Shown here: positions 24,297 to 32,502 of the stretch, piece after piece | Numbering within the stretch: the first letter of the stretch is position 1 | Layout: each line of letters opens with the position of its first letter | Assembly (NCBI GenBank): GCA_040220135.1 | Contig: JAVJTT010000009.1 | Location: forward strand, 186,001 to 250,000 | Source of the DNA: CAJXMH01 sp040220135 | GTDB lineage: Bacteria > Bacteroidota > Bacteroidia > Flavobacteriales_E > Vicingaceae | Direction of reading: 5' to 3' | DNA: 64,000 nt | Position numbers and translations under genes: made by a program | Notes under the pieces: model-generated | Seen by the model: only the letters and a program-made list of their open reading frames with translations | What the model was told of the DNA's origin: nothing | Databases searched by the model: none

Positions 24297-25613
24297 CTAA
24301 TACCTGTAATACTCTGGCTTGTAAGGTCCGTCAACCTCTACACCAATGTAATCAGCTTGCTCTTTGCTAAGAGACTCTAACTCAACACCGATTTTCTCTA
24401 AGTGCAAAGCAGCCACTTTCTCATCTAAGTGTTTAGGCAAAGTATAAACTTTATTCTCATAGCGATCGCTATTGTTCCAAAGTTCAATTTGCGCTAAAGT
24501 TTGGTTAGCAAATGAGTTTGACATTACAAAAGATGGATGACCTGTGGCACATCCTAAATTTACAAGCCTTCCTTGAGCCAATAAAATAATGTCTTTACCA
24601 TTTATCGTGTACTTGTCAACCTGTGGCTTGATTTCAACTTTAGAATCTCCGTGATCATTTTCTAAATAGGCCACATCAATTTCATTATCAAAATGACCGA
24701 TATTACAAACAATTGTTTTGTCTTTCATTTTCACAAAGTGCTCCTTGGTGATAATGTCTTTATTACCCGTTGCGGTAACCACAATATCAACTTCTTCAAC
24801 GGCATTGATCATTTTCTTTACCTCAAAACCATCCATGGCGGCTTGCAAAGCACAAATTGGGTCAACTTCTGTAACGATGACTCTTGCTCCTGCTCCTCTT
24901 AATGATTGGGCCGAGCCTTTTCCTACGTCCCCATAACCACCAACAACAGCAACTTTTCCTGCAATCATAACATCAGTAGCTCTGCGAATCGCATCTACTA
25001 AAGACTCTTTACAACCGTATTTGTTGTCAAATTTTGATTTGGTAACAGAATCATTAACGTTGATAGCCGGCATTACCAAAGTTCCTTTTCTTTCTCTTTC
25101 GTAAAGTCTATGAACCCCAGTTGTAGTTTCTTCTGATAAACCTCTAATTTCTTTCACCATCTCAGGGTATTTATCAAACACCATATTGGTCAAATCACCT
25201 CCATCGTCAAGGATCATATTCAATGGTTTTCTGTCTTCTCCAAAGAATAAAGTTTGCTCAATACACCAATCAAACTCTTCTTCTGTCATTCCTTTCCATG
25301 CATATACCGGAACTCCAGTGGCTGCAATGGCTGCGGCTGCATGATCTTGTGTTGAAAATATATTACAAGATGACCAAGTAACGTCGGCACCAAGTTCAAC
25401 TAATGTTTCAATTAATACTGCTGTTTGAATCGTCATGTGAAGACAACCTGCAATGCGTGCACCTTTTAAAGGCTTTTCATTCCCGTATTCTTCTCTTAAT
25501 GACATTAAACCAGGCATTTCAGCCTCAGCTAATTCAATTTCTCTTCTTCCCCATTCTGCTAAGGAAATATCTTTTACCTTGTAAGGAAGGTATTCTACAG
25601 ATGATGTACTCAT
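24297..25613 (-). CDS. ahcY: Adenosylhomocysteinase
   Basis: AhcY hydrolyses S-adenosylhomocysteine to adenosine and homocysteine, relieving product inhibition of methyltransferases. The 438-residue protein has the expected N-terminal substrate domain (ARIAGCLHMTIQTAVLIETL near 55-74, and SCNIFSTQDHAAAA near 82-95). The NAD-binding Rossmann motif VVGGYGDVGKGSAQ lies near 225, and the highly conserved tail ends in YKPEYYRY. It is a single gene, leftward. With metK (48132-49382) it represents the SAM cycle in this window. The start ATG is unambiguous. Confidence 0.97.
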   Translation of the reverse strand: MSTSSVEYLPYKVKDISLAEWGRREIELAEAEMPGLMSLREEYGNEKPLKGARIAGCLHMTIQTAVLIETLVELGADVTWSSCNIFSTQDHAAAAIAATGVPVYAWKGMTEEEFDWCIEQTLFFGEDRKPLNMILDDGGDLTNMVFDKYPEMVKEIRGLSEETTTGVHRLYERERKGTLVMPAINVNDSVTKSKFDNKYGCKESLVDAIRRATDVMIAGKVAVVGGYGDVGKGSAQSLRGAGARVIVTEVDPICALQAAMDGFEVKKMINAVEEVDIVVTATGNKDIITKEHFVKMKDKTIVCNIGHFDNEIDVAYLENDHGDSKVEIKPQVDKYTINGKDIILLAQGRLVNLGCATGHPSFVMSNSFANQTLAQIELWNNSDRYENKVYTLPKHLDEKVAALHLEKIGVELESLSKEQADYIGVEVDGPYKPEYYRY

Positions 25614-25636
25614 GGTTTATTTTTAATTTTGGATGG

Positions 25637-25644
25637 CAAAAATA
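25637..25644 (-). promoter_or_regulatory. Possible -7 element upstream of ahcY
   Basis: TATTTTTG on the minus strand is an exact match to TAnnTTTG, 23 bp upstream of the ahcY ATG. I see no TTG at the expected -33 distance, so this is tentative. Confidence 0.35.
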
Positions 25645-25683
25645 CCAATTAATGTAAACTATAATCGTTTGATTTGTAATTGA

Positions 25684-26325
25684 ATGATACTTGACATTAA
25701 ACAAAATCAAATCAATGCAAATCAAATTGTTGCATATGCAGAGGTAAACTACACTGCAGAAAAGAAATTGTTCGACTTTTTAGGTGACAAAGAATTCGAC
25801 TTAGCTCCCTTAGAAAAGTTTAAAAACAGTAAGCGCAGAATAGAGTGGATGAGCGTCCGCTACCTTTTAAATGAAATTGTTCCTGCTTACAACGACCTTT
25901 ATTATGATGAGTTTGGAAAACCGTACTTTAAGGAATTAGATTACCACCTTTCAATTTCCCATTCTTTTCATCGCATTGCCGTCAGCATTGATCGAAAAGA
26001 AAATACAGCCATAGACCTGCAGCATATCACTTCAAAAATTAAACGAATAAGAAATCGCTATTTAAATGAAGAGGAGTACACTCTTGTTTCACAAGATGAC
26101 ATTTTGCAATTAACCCTAGCTTGGTCGATAAAAGAAGCGCTATTTAAGGTTTACGGCAAAGACGATATTTTTTTAAAACCCAACATTCGTCTACTTTCCC
26201 TTGAATTTAAAAAGAACAAAGGCAGGGCTAGCGGACAAATACATGCTGCCGAATACCTTAGAACTTTTGAATTAAAATTAGATTTGATTGATGACTATGT
26301 GCTAGCTTATGTCGTGAATTCTTAA
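25684..26325 (+). CDS. 4'-phosphopantetheinyl transferase superfamily protein
   Basis: The protein has 213 residues. The core motifs of Sfp/AcpS-type enzymes are present: the HLSISHSFHRIAVSID segment (near 93-108), an acidic AIDLQ metal site near 116, and the WSIKEALFKVYG motif (WxxKEA) near 150. Such enzymes transfer phosphopantetheine from CoA to acyl or peptidyl carrier proteins. No PKS, NRPS or acp gene is nearby, so it may be the general housekeeping transferase. It is divergent from ahcY by 70 bp and is followed by the GGGP synthase gene after 21 bp, with which it may be transcribed. Confidence 0.87.
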   Translation: MILDIKQNQINANQIVAYAEVNYTAEKKLFDFLGDKEFDLAPLEKFKNSKRRIEWMSVRYLLNEIVPAYNDLYYDEFGKPYFKELDYHLSISHSFHRIAVSIDRKENTAIDLQHITSKIKRIRNRYLNEEEYTLVSQDDILQLTLAWSIKEALFKVYGKDDIFLKPNIRLLSLEFKKNKGRASGQIHAAEYLRTFELKLDLIDDYVLAYVVNS

Positions 26326-26346
26326 TATTGCATTTAATCTATTGAC

Positions 26347-27099
26347 TTGGAGACAACCATTCTAAATAGAATCCTAAAAAGCAAGGAGCAAGGAAAAAAG
26401 CAACTTGCCATATTGATCGACCCCGACAAGGCCAACCATCAGTATTTAACTGATATTGCAAAAAATGCGGAAGACCTTTCTGTAGATCTATTTTTAGTTG
26501 GAGGCAGTTTATTGACAGATGGCGATTTGGAACAAACCATTTCAACTTTGAAATCAATTTCACAGATTCCAATCGTTATTTTCCCAGGTAGCTCAAATCA
26601 AATTTCGGCCCAAGCAGATGCCATTTTATTTCTTTCGCTGCTCTCTAGCCGAAACCCTGAGATGCTAATAGGCAAACAAGTAATTGCCGCTCCTTACATT
26701 AAAAAGTCTAAACTTGAGGCAATTTCTACTGCTTATTTATTAATTGACTCGGGTGCTCCTACCACGGCTTCTTACATGAGCAATTCGAACCCCATTCCTG
26801 CAAACAAAGCAGAAATTGCAGCCAGCACTGCCCTTGCAGGAGAATATATGGGAATGAACCTCATCTATCTTGATGGAGGTAGTGGTGCCAAAAACACCAT
26901 TCCGCCTGAAATGATAAAAAAAGTAAGGGAATACACTACCAATCCTATCATTATTGGTGGCGGCATTAATTCGGTAGATAAATTAAATATGGCCTATGAA
27001 GCCGGAGCCGACATGGTGGTAATTGGCAATGCCTTTGAAACGCAAGCAGACTTTGCCCAACTTTTAAAAGAAACACGATCTTCTTTACATTCCGTTTAA
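26347..27099 (+). CDS. Geranylgeranylglyceryl phosphate synthase (PcrB/GGGPS family)
   Basis: The 250-residue TIM-barrel enzyme of the GGGPS/PcrB family joins a polyprenyl diphosphate to glycerol-1-phosphate, making an ether lipid head typical of Archaea but also found in Bacteroidota. Visible motifs are the N-terminal LAILIDPDK, the DLFLVGGSLLTDG phosphate-binding strand, MNLIYLDGGSGA near 175-186, and the C-terminal IIIGGGINSVDKL. The start is TTG at 26347. It precedes pnuC by four bases, which suggests co-transcription although the functions differ. The chain length of the prenyl substrate cannot be told from the sequence. Confidence 0.9.
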   Translation: METTILNRILKSKEQGKKQLAILIDPDKANHQYLTDIAKNAEDLSVDLFLVGGSLLTDGDLEQTISTLKSISQIPIVIFPGSSNQISAQADAILFLSLLSSRNPEMLIGKQVIAAPYIKKSKLEAISTAYLLIDSGAPTTASYMSNSNPIPANKAEIAASTALAGEYMGMNLIYLDGGSGAKNTIPPEMIKKVREYTTNPIIIGGGINSVDKLNMAYEAGADMVVIGNAFETQADFAQLLKETRSSLHSV

Positions 27100-27103
27100 T
27101 TTC

Positions 27104-27700
27104 ATGAGTGACTTCCTCGAGCCTATTCTCGCTGAAAGTCAACATTTCTCTTGGCTTGAAACAATTGCGGTACTCACTGCATTAATCTACGTTTACTTTG
27201 CATCAAAGGGCAATCGTGTTTGCTTTTTTTTTGGATTAATAAGTTCAGCTATTTACATCTACATTGCCACTGATTTAAAATACTACTTCGATAGCCTAAT
27301 CAATGCCTACTATGTGATCATGAGCGTTTATGGTTGGTTCAGTTGGAAATCGAGTCGACTCAGTGAACTTGAAGTAAAGTCAATGCCCAAAAGCCAATTC
27401 GGAATCCTTATTCTGACTGGAATAACAATTAGCTTATTTCTTGGCTTTGCCTCCTACAAATTGACTGATGCGCAACTTCCTTTTTGGGATGCCATTACCA
27501 CCGTCTTTTCTTTAATTGCCACCTGGTTGGTGGTGAAAAAGGTTCTTCAAAACTGGCTCATTTGGATTGTAGTAGATTTCATCGCAATGATCATGTATTA
27601 CGAAAAAGGATTGCTTCTCACTTCTTTATTGTTCTTGATTTACACTATCATTGCAATTCGTGGATATTTTATCTGGAGAAAAGAGATTAAAGTTGCTTAA
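27104..27700 (+). CDS. pnuC: PnuC-family transporter (nicotinamide riboside or thiamine)
   Basis: The protein has 198 residues and about seven hydrophobic helices. It has the PnuC-family WFSWK (WxxW) motif near residue 81, which stacks on the substrate ring. PnuC imports nicotinamide riboside by facilitated diffusion coupled to phosphorylation; the related PnuT imports thiamine. The overlapping next gene encodes a NadR-type ribosylnicotinamide kinase-like protein, which favours nicotinamide riboside. A TPP riboswitch and TonB receptor lie just downstream, so thiamine remains possible. The end overlaps the kinase gene by eight bases. Confidence 0.88.
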   Translation: MSDFLEPILAESQHFSWLETIAVLTALIYVYFASKGNRVCFFFGLISSAIYIYIATDLKYYFDSLINAYYVIMSVYGWFSWKSSRLSELEVKSMPKSQFGILILTGITISLFLGFASYKLTDAQLPFWDAITTVFSLIATWLVVKKVLQNWLIWIVVDFIAMIMYYEKGLLLTSLLFLIYTIIAIRGYFIWRKEIKVA

Positions 27701-28214
27701 TAGAATTGCCATAGTTGGGCCTGAGGCTAGTGGAAAGTCTGAATTGACAAAAAAGCTTGCAACCCATTTTGACACTAGCTTTGCCCCAGAGTTTGCTCGA
27801 GAATACCTCAGCAGAATAGGCCTTGATTATAAAAAATTAGACCTTTTGAAAATTGCATTAGGCCAAATTGAAGAAGAAGAAAAAGCCATTAAACATGCCA
27901 AAGAGTGGGTGTTTTTCGACACCAACTTACTCGTAATTAAAGTTTGGAGTCTCTTTAAATACAATAGCATTGATGCACGGATCACTTACTTTCAAGAAGA
28001 GAGAGAATATGACTTACACTTATTGTTAAGACCTGACCTCGAATACAAAGACGACCCTCTTCGAGAAAATCCCAGCCTAGCAGACCGAGAAACTTTGTTC
28101 AACATTTACAAAGAAGAATTGATTGCATCAAATGAAAGGTTTGAGATAGTAGAAGGAAATGGAGAAAACAGATTAAAAAATGCCCTCGCTATTTTGCATT
28201 CCACATTTAACTAA
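27693..28214 (+). CDS. NadR-like ribosylnicotinamide kinase / AAA-type ATPase
   Basis: This 173-residue P-loop protein has Walker A GPEASGKS at residues 9-16. A FAPEFAREYLSR segment near 30-41 and VFFDTNLLVIKVW near 73-85 are typical of the C-terminal kinase domain of NadR (phosphorylation of nicotinamide riboside to NMN). The adenylyltransferase and DNA-binding domains of full NadR are absent. I place the start at TTG 27693, eight bases inside pnuC, because the P-loop strand begins there; an earlier in-frame TTG at 27651 would add a longer overlap. It is translationally coupled to pnuC: the kinase would trap what the transporter brings in. The substrate could instead be a thiamine-type alcohol. 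Confidence 0.8.
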   Translation: MLNRIAIVGPEASGKSELTKKLATHFDTSFAPEFAREYLSRIGLDYKKLDLLKIALGQIEEEEKAIKHAKEWVFFDTNLLVIKVWSLFKYNSIDARITYFQEEREYDLHLLLRPDLEYKDDPLRENPSLADRETLFNIYKEELIASNERFEIVEGNGENRLKNALAILHSTFN

Positions 28215-28222
28215 TACCTTTG
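28194..28222 (+). promoter_or_regulatory. Promoter for the TPP riboswitch transcript
   Basis: TTG (28194-28196), an 18-base spacer and an exact TAnnTTTG match, TACCTTTG (28215-28222), end just before the aptamer. The predicted transcription start is about 28229. The promoter lies in the last codons of the kinase gene. Confidence 0.7.
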
Positions 28223-28227
28223 CCCCA

Positions 28228-28303
28228 TCTCTTTGGGGTGCCTTTTAAGGCTGAGATTATACCCGTTGAACCTGATGCCGATAATGCGGACGAAGGGAAA
28301 CAG
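28228..28303 (+). ncRNA. TPP (thiamine pyrophosphate) riboswitch
   Basis: The conserved thi-box is nearly complete: CTTTGGGGTGCC, a short P3 loop, GGCTGAGATTATACCC, GTTGAACCTGAT, then GATAATGCGGACGAAGGGAAA. These match the P2/P3 pyrimidine-sensor and P4/P5 pyrophosphate-sensor cores. The aptamer begins almost at the predicted transcription start and is followed by about 90 bases of leader before the TonB receptor ATG. Binding of TPP should turn the receptor gene off. Confidence 0.93.
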
Positions 28304-28356
28304 TAGCCAATGCTAGCTAGGCTACAAAAGGTAATTTTTATAAGAAAAATTAGCCC

Positions 28357-28394
28357 CAAGTTTTTCGATTTTTAAAAATCAAATGAAAAACTTG
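28357..28394 (+). promoter_or_regulatory. Leader hairpin just before the receptor start
   Basis: CAAGTTTTTC (28357-28366) pairs with GAAAAACTTG (28385-28394), enclosing a second inverted repeat, GATTTTT/AAAAATC (28367-28380). The stem ends two bases before the receptor ATG and is not followed by a T run, so it could mask the ribosome site as the riboswitch expression platform. A smaller GTAGCC/GGCTAC hairpin lies upstream near 28303-28325. Confidence 0.5.
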
Positions 28395-28396
28395 CA

Positions 28397-30847
28397 ATGA
28401 AAAATGTATTATTCCTAGGTCTAGCGCTTCTTTATATTTCTGCGCTTACCGCTCAAACATCTATCAAGGGAAAAGTGGTAGATGCATCCAACAACGAAGC
28501 TCTAATTGGAGCCACTGTCCAGGTGTTAGAATCCTATCGAGCCACATCCACTAATTCTGAAGGACAATTTGAGCTTCGAAACATTAGCGAATCAGCCAAT
28601 CTAAGAGTTTCTTACATTGGCTATGAAGCCGACACCATTAACCGTGCTGAGCTTAGCGAAACAATGACTATCCGACTTGAGCAAAAGAGCTACCAGACTG
28701 ATGAGGTTATCATTACCTCAACTCGAGTTAGCAAAAATGCACCCGCCACAGCCACTAATGTGACCAAAGAGGAGATTGGAAAAAATAACCTTGGTCAGGA
28801 TATTCCTTACCTTCTCCAACAAACTCCATCTGCGGTTAGCACTTCTGATGCGGGAGCTGGTATTGGCTATACCGGCATTCGAATTCGCGGTAGCGATGCC
28901 AGTAGGATTAACGTAACGGTTAACGGAATTCCGCTCAATGATGCGGAATCACACGGAGTTTTTTGGGTCAATATGCCAGATCTTGCCTCTTCTTTGGAGA
29001 GTGTACAAATTCAAAGAGGCATTGGCACCTCAACCAATGGCGCTGGTGCATTTGGTGCAACTTTGAACATGGAGACTACTGGCATTGAAGAAGATGCTTA
29101 TGCCGAAATCAACAACTCATTTGGATCCTTTAATTCAAGAAAACATACCGTAAAAGTTGGTTCCGGCTTAATCAATGATAAGTTTCAGTTTGAAGGAAGA
29201 CTTTCTCAGATCAACTCAGATGGGTACATCGATCGCGCCAGCTCTAACCTGCAGTCTTATTATTTATCAGGGGCCTACTACGGTAAGAAAACCATTATTA
29301 AAGCCATTACTTTTGGCGGACATGAACGAACTTATCAAGCGTGGTATGGCACTCCAGAATCTCGACTAACAGGCAATGTGGATAGCATGAAAACCCATGC
29401 CAGCAATGAAGGGTATTCAGATCAACGAACTGAAAATCTCTTGAATGCAGGCAGAACCTACAATTATTACCTCTATTCTAACCAAGTAGATAATTATAAT
29501 CAAGATCATTACCAACTGCATTTGTCGCATGAGTTTTCTAAAAAGGTAACCGCCAATTTCGCCCTTCACTACACCAAAGGGGAAGGCTATTTTGAAGAAT
29601 ATAAAGCAGGAGAAGACCTTGCTGATTACAATCTTAACTCATTAATCATAGGCAATGACACCATTAGCTCCACTGATTTGATCAGAAGAAGGTGGCTAGA
29701 CAATGATTTTTACGGCTTCACTTATTCAGTTCTTTATAAGCCTAGCAAAAAATTGAGCTTTAACCTAGGTGGAGGCTTGAACAACTATGAGGGTGATCAC
29801 TTTGGTCGAATCATATGGGCGCAGTTTGCTTCCAACAGCTTTCCAACCGATGAATACTACGATAATGTTGGAGAAAAGCTTGACGGAAATTCTTATTTAA
29901 AAACCAATTATCAAGTAAATAACAACTTGGCTCTTTTTGCTGATTTGCAAGTTCGTAGCATTCAGTATAGTGTGAAAGGAATTGATAATGACCAACGGTT
30001 GCTTGATGTGGAGGAAGATTTCCTTTTCTTCAACCCAAAGATTGGTGCCAATTACAAATTAAGTGACAAAATGCAAGCTTATGTTTTTGCCGGAATTGGA
30101 AACCGCGAACCTAACCGTGCTGACTTTATTGACCAGAACCCCAATACCCCACCAAGCGAAGCCAACGAAGCAGAAACCATGCGAAACATTGAGACTGGAA
30201 TTGACTACCGGGCTAATAAATACCAAATAGCGGCTAATTTTTACTTAATGGATTATGACAATCAACTGGTTAACACCGGGCAGTTAAATGATGTGGGATC
30301 TCCTATTCGACAAAATGTAGACCGCAGTTACCGAGCAGGAATTGAGCTGCAAGCTGCTGTAAAAGCTACTGATAAATTAACGCTTTCTGTGAACGCCACT
30401 TACAGTCAAAATAAAATTCAAAACTTCACCTATACCCTATACGATTACACTAATGGATTTGATGTGATTGAGCAAGAGTTAGGAACAACAGACATTGCCC
30501 TATCTCCAGAAGTTATTGCCAATGGAGAGGTCAAGTATCAACTGTTTGAAAACCTTGAGGTTGCTTTATTAAGTCGGTACGTTGGTGAGCAATACTTAGA
30601 CAACACCTCCAATGAAAATAGAAAGATTGATGCCTACTTAGTAAATGACTTTAGATTGAATTATAAAATCCCAACCAAGCTGATCAAAAATGCAAGCTTG
30701 AAGCTTTTAGTGAATAATGTCTTTAGTGAAAAGTACTCAGCTAATGGGTACACTTACAGCTATATTTTTGGCAGTACCATCACAGAAAACTTCTACTACC
30801 CGCAAGCTTTTCGTAACTACTTAGTGAGCTTAGACCTTAAATTCTAA
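28397..30847 (+). CDS. TonB-dependent receptor, predicted thiamine/TPP uptake
   Basis: This is an 816-residue outer-membrane receptor. It has a signal peptide ending in ALTAQ and a carboxypeptidase-regulatory-like domain at about 23-95 (SIKGKVVDASNNEALIGATV). The plug is near 115-215, with IRIRGSDASRINVTVNGIPL. The barrel ends in YLVSLDLKF with a terminal Phe. Only a TPP riboswitch and a dedicated promoter precede it, which on established precedent in Bacteroidota points to thiamine or its phosphates as substrate. The Sec signal and the start ATG are clear. The stop overlaps the convergent LRR gene by four bases. Confidence 0.93.
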   Translation: MKNVLFLGLALLYISALTAQTSIKGKVVDASNNEALIGATVQVLESYRATSTNSEGQFELRNISESANLRVSYIGYEADTINRAELSETMTIRLEQKSYQTDEVIITSTRVSKNAPATATNVTKEEIGKNNLGQDIPYLLQQTPSAVSTSDAGAGIGYTGIRIRGSDASRINVTVNGIPLNDAESHGVFWVNMPDLASSLESVQIQRGIGTSTNGAGAFGATLNMETTGIEEDAYAEINNSFGSFNSRKHTVKVGSGLINDKFQFEGRLSQINSDGYIDRASSNLQSYYLSGAYYGKKTIIKAITFGGHERTYQAWYGTPESRLTGNVDSMKTHASNEGYSDQRTENLLNAGRTYNYYLYSNQVDNYNQDHYQLHLSHEFSKKVTANFALHYTKGEGYFEEYKAGEDLADYNLNSLIIGNDTISSTDLIRRRWLDNDFYGFTYSVLYKPSKKLSFNLGGGLNNYEGDHFGRIIWAQFASNSFPTDEYYDNVGEKLDGNSYLKTNYQVNNNLALFADLQVRSIQYSVKGIDNDQRLLDVEEDFLFFNPKIGANYKLSDKMQAYVFAGIGNREPNRADFIDQNPNTPPSEANEAETMRNIETGIDYRANKYQIAANFYLMDYDNQLVNTGQLNDVGSPIRQNVDRSYRAGIELQAAVKATDKLTLSVNATYSQNKIQNFTYTLYDYTNGFDVIEQELGTTDIALSPEVIANGEVKYQLFENLEVALLSRYVGEQYLDNTSNENRKIDAYLVNDFRLNYKIPTKLIKNASLKLLVNNVFSEKYSANGYTYSYIFGSTITENFYYPQAFRNYLVSLDLKF

Positions 30848-31431
30848 GGCTTACAATTACATGGACTAGGGTTCAAAATATTAGTCATCGGTAAGTATTC
30901 CGAAAGCTTATCAATCTCAGATTGGTCAAAGATCATCCCCCGAAGGTTCAGCACTTTTAATTGCTGAAGTTGCTGAATTTCTCGGGGGACTTTTTCTAAC
31001 TCATTGGCCCACAACTTCAGCACCTCAAGGTTTTTTAACCCTCCGATTTCCTCCGGTAAATATTGTAGAGTGTTCTTTTCTAGGTTTAACTCCGTCAGTC
31101 TTTTCAACTCCCCAATTTGTGGAGGCAGCAAGCTTAATTCATTTCGCGATAAATCTAGTTTTTCTAAGCTTCCTAACTGTCCGATTTCCGCCGGCAGCAA
31201 AGAAATCTTATTTTTTGAAAGGTCCAGCGTTTTTAAGTTTTGAAAAGCAAAAATGGCTTTGGGAAACTCTTCTAGTTTGTTTTTACTCAAGTTCAAATGA
31301 TACACCCAGTCCGGATGCTCCAAAGCGGCATTTAAATCTTGATAAAGATAATCAGGATCACCCTTCTCTTGGGAATAGCCAAAGAAGAAGCTAAATAGCA
31401 AGCAACCGATTAAGAAAGTATAGTTAGACAC
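30844..31431 (-). CDS. Secreted leucine-rich-repeat protein
   Basis: The protein has 195 residues and starts at GTG. A signal peptide (FLIGCLLFSFFFGYSQ) is followed by about five LRRs of 23 residues (LKTLDLSKNKISLLPAEIGQ is one; the same LPxxIG pattern recurs). It ends in a Cys-Asn-Cys segment (SPCNCKP). The LPxEIGxLxxLxxLxL consensus is that of plant- or animal-type LRR proteins common in Bacteroidota, where they act in protein binding at the cell surface. The partner is unknown. The gene overlaps the 3' end of ribF by 22 bp in another frame, suggesting translational coupling. Confidence 0.85.
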   Translation of the reverse strand: MSNYTFLIGCLLFSFFFGYSQEKGDPDYLYQDLNAALEHPDWVYHLNLSKNKLEEFPKAIFAFQNLKTLDLSKNKISLLPAEIGQLGSLEKLDLSRNELSLLPPQIGELKRLTELNLEKNTLQYLPEEIGGLKNLEVLKLWANELEKVPREIQQLQQLKVLNLRGMIFDQSEIDKLSEYLPMTNILNPSPCNCKP

Positions 31432-32339
31432 TTTATCTTGTCTTTTTCCATTTCGGACTTCAAGGCTTCTAAGCCCTCAAACTCTTTTTCATCTCGAATG
31501 CGTTCAATCAAATCAAGTTGAAGAGACTCACCGTAAATGTCGCGATCAAAGTCAAACAAATTCACTTCAATGGTTTGCTTCGGATTCGGTTCTTTTAAGG
31601 TGGGTCGAAGCCCAATGTTGAGCATCCCTTTAAAACTCTCGTCACCCAATGTAGCTTGAACCGCATAGATCCCATTTGCCGGAATAAGTTTATAGGGGTT
31701 TTCAAGGTCCAAATTAGCAGTGGGATAACCTAAAGTTCTACCCAATTGATTGCCTTTTACTACAGCACCCCTCAACTGAAAAGTATGCCCTAGGTAGGTA
31801 TTCGCTGTTTTCACATCACCTTCTGCCAAGGCTTTTCTGATCTTAGTAGAACTTACGTTTACATCTTCAATATCCTGAGCGGGAATTTCTTCCACTGCAA
31901 AGCCGTAAACCGGTCCGTATTCTTTCAAATGTTCAAAAGAGCCTTCTCGGTTTCTCCCAAAGTGGTGATCGTAACCAATAACCAAACGGTCTGTTCCAAT
32001 CTGGTTCACTAGAATATCTCGCACAAACTCTAGAGAAGTAGTGCGCGAAAACTCTTTTGTAAAAGGATGAATAATCAAATGATCAAGACCGGCTTTACGC
32101 AGTAAATCCGTTTTTTCCTCAATGGTATTGATCAAACGCAGCCCTGAATCTTCTTGCAAAACCATGCGTGGGTGTGGGTAAAAAGTAAGCAAAACACTTT
32201 CGCCCTTCATTTTCTTGGCTACTTCGGCCAAGCGGTTTAAAATGGTGCGATGTCCAATGTGAACCCCATCAAAAGTGCCGGTAGTTACCGCCATTGGCCC
32301 CGTTTCATCAAACTCTTCTATCCCCTGATATACCTTCAC
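31410..32339 (-). CDS. ribF: Bifunctional riboflavin kinase / FAD synthetase
   Basis: RibF phosphorylates riboflavin to FMN and adenylates FMN to FAD. The N-terminal nucleotidyltransferase domain has TTGTFDGVHIGHRTIL and, further on, the YDHHFGRNREG segment. The C-terminal riboflavin kinase domain has GRTLGYPTANL (near 190-200) and the NGIYAV motif. I choose GTG at 32339 (309 residues), because it yields VKVYQGIEEF directly before the conserved TTGTFDGVHIGH and a normal length. An ATG at 32474 would add 45 unrecognised residues and cover the atpD promoter. A TAATTTTG on the minus strand at 32396-32403 could be its -7 element. Confidence 0.9.
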   Translation of the reverse strand: MKVYQGIEEFDETGPMAVTTGTFDGVHIGHRTILNRLAEVAKKMKGESVLLTFYPHPRMVLQEDSGLRLINTIEEKTDLLRKAGLDHLIIHPFTKEFSRTTSLEFVRDILVNQIGTDRLVIGYDHHFGRNREGSFEHLKEYGPVYGFAVEEIPAQDIEDVNVSSTKIRKALAEGDVKTANTYLGHTFQLRGAVVKGNQLGRTLGYPTANLDLENPYKLIPANGIYAVQATLGDESFKGMLNIGLRPTLKEPNPKQTIEVNLFDFDRDIYGESLQLDLIERIRDEKEFEGLEALKSEMEKDKIKCLTILS

Positions 32340-32430
32340 TTCAAGAAATTGTTGCTGCTTTGTTCCAAGCTTAGATTTTATGGCTTTAGAAGCTTCAAAA
32401 TTAGGAAAATAAAAAACGGCATTATTTTTT

Positions 32431-32458
32431 TTGAAAAGTCTAAAAAGAAGTACTTTTG
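32431..32458 (+). promoter_or_regulatory. Promoter of atpD-atpC
   Basis: TTG at 32431-32433, a 17-base spacer and an exact TACTTTTG at 32451-32458 fit the Bacteroidota sigma factor consensus. They lie 44 bp upstream of the atpD ATG and outside ribF when ribF starts at 32339. Confidence 0.6.
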
Positions 32459-32502
32459 CAGCCGAAATTCGCATAAGATTTTATCTATATAATTCGTAAG
32501 AA

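Noticed and set aside
24693..24936. Two open frames opposite ahcY
   Set aside because: Antisense to the most conserved part of ahcY; they are mirror frames of the same bases.
27104..28214. pnuC and kinase regulated by the TPP riboswitch
   Set aside because: The aptamer lies downstream of both genes, and its own promoter sits in the kinase gene's last codons.
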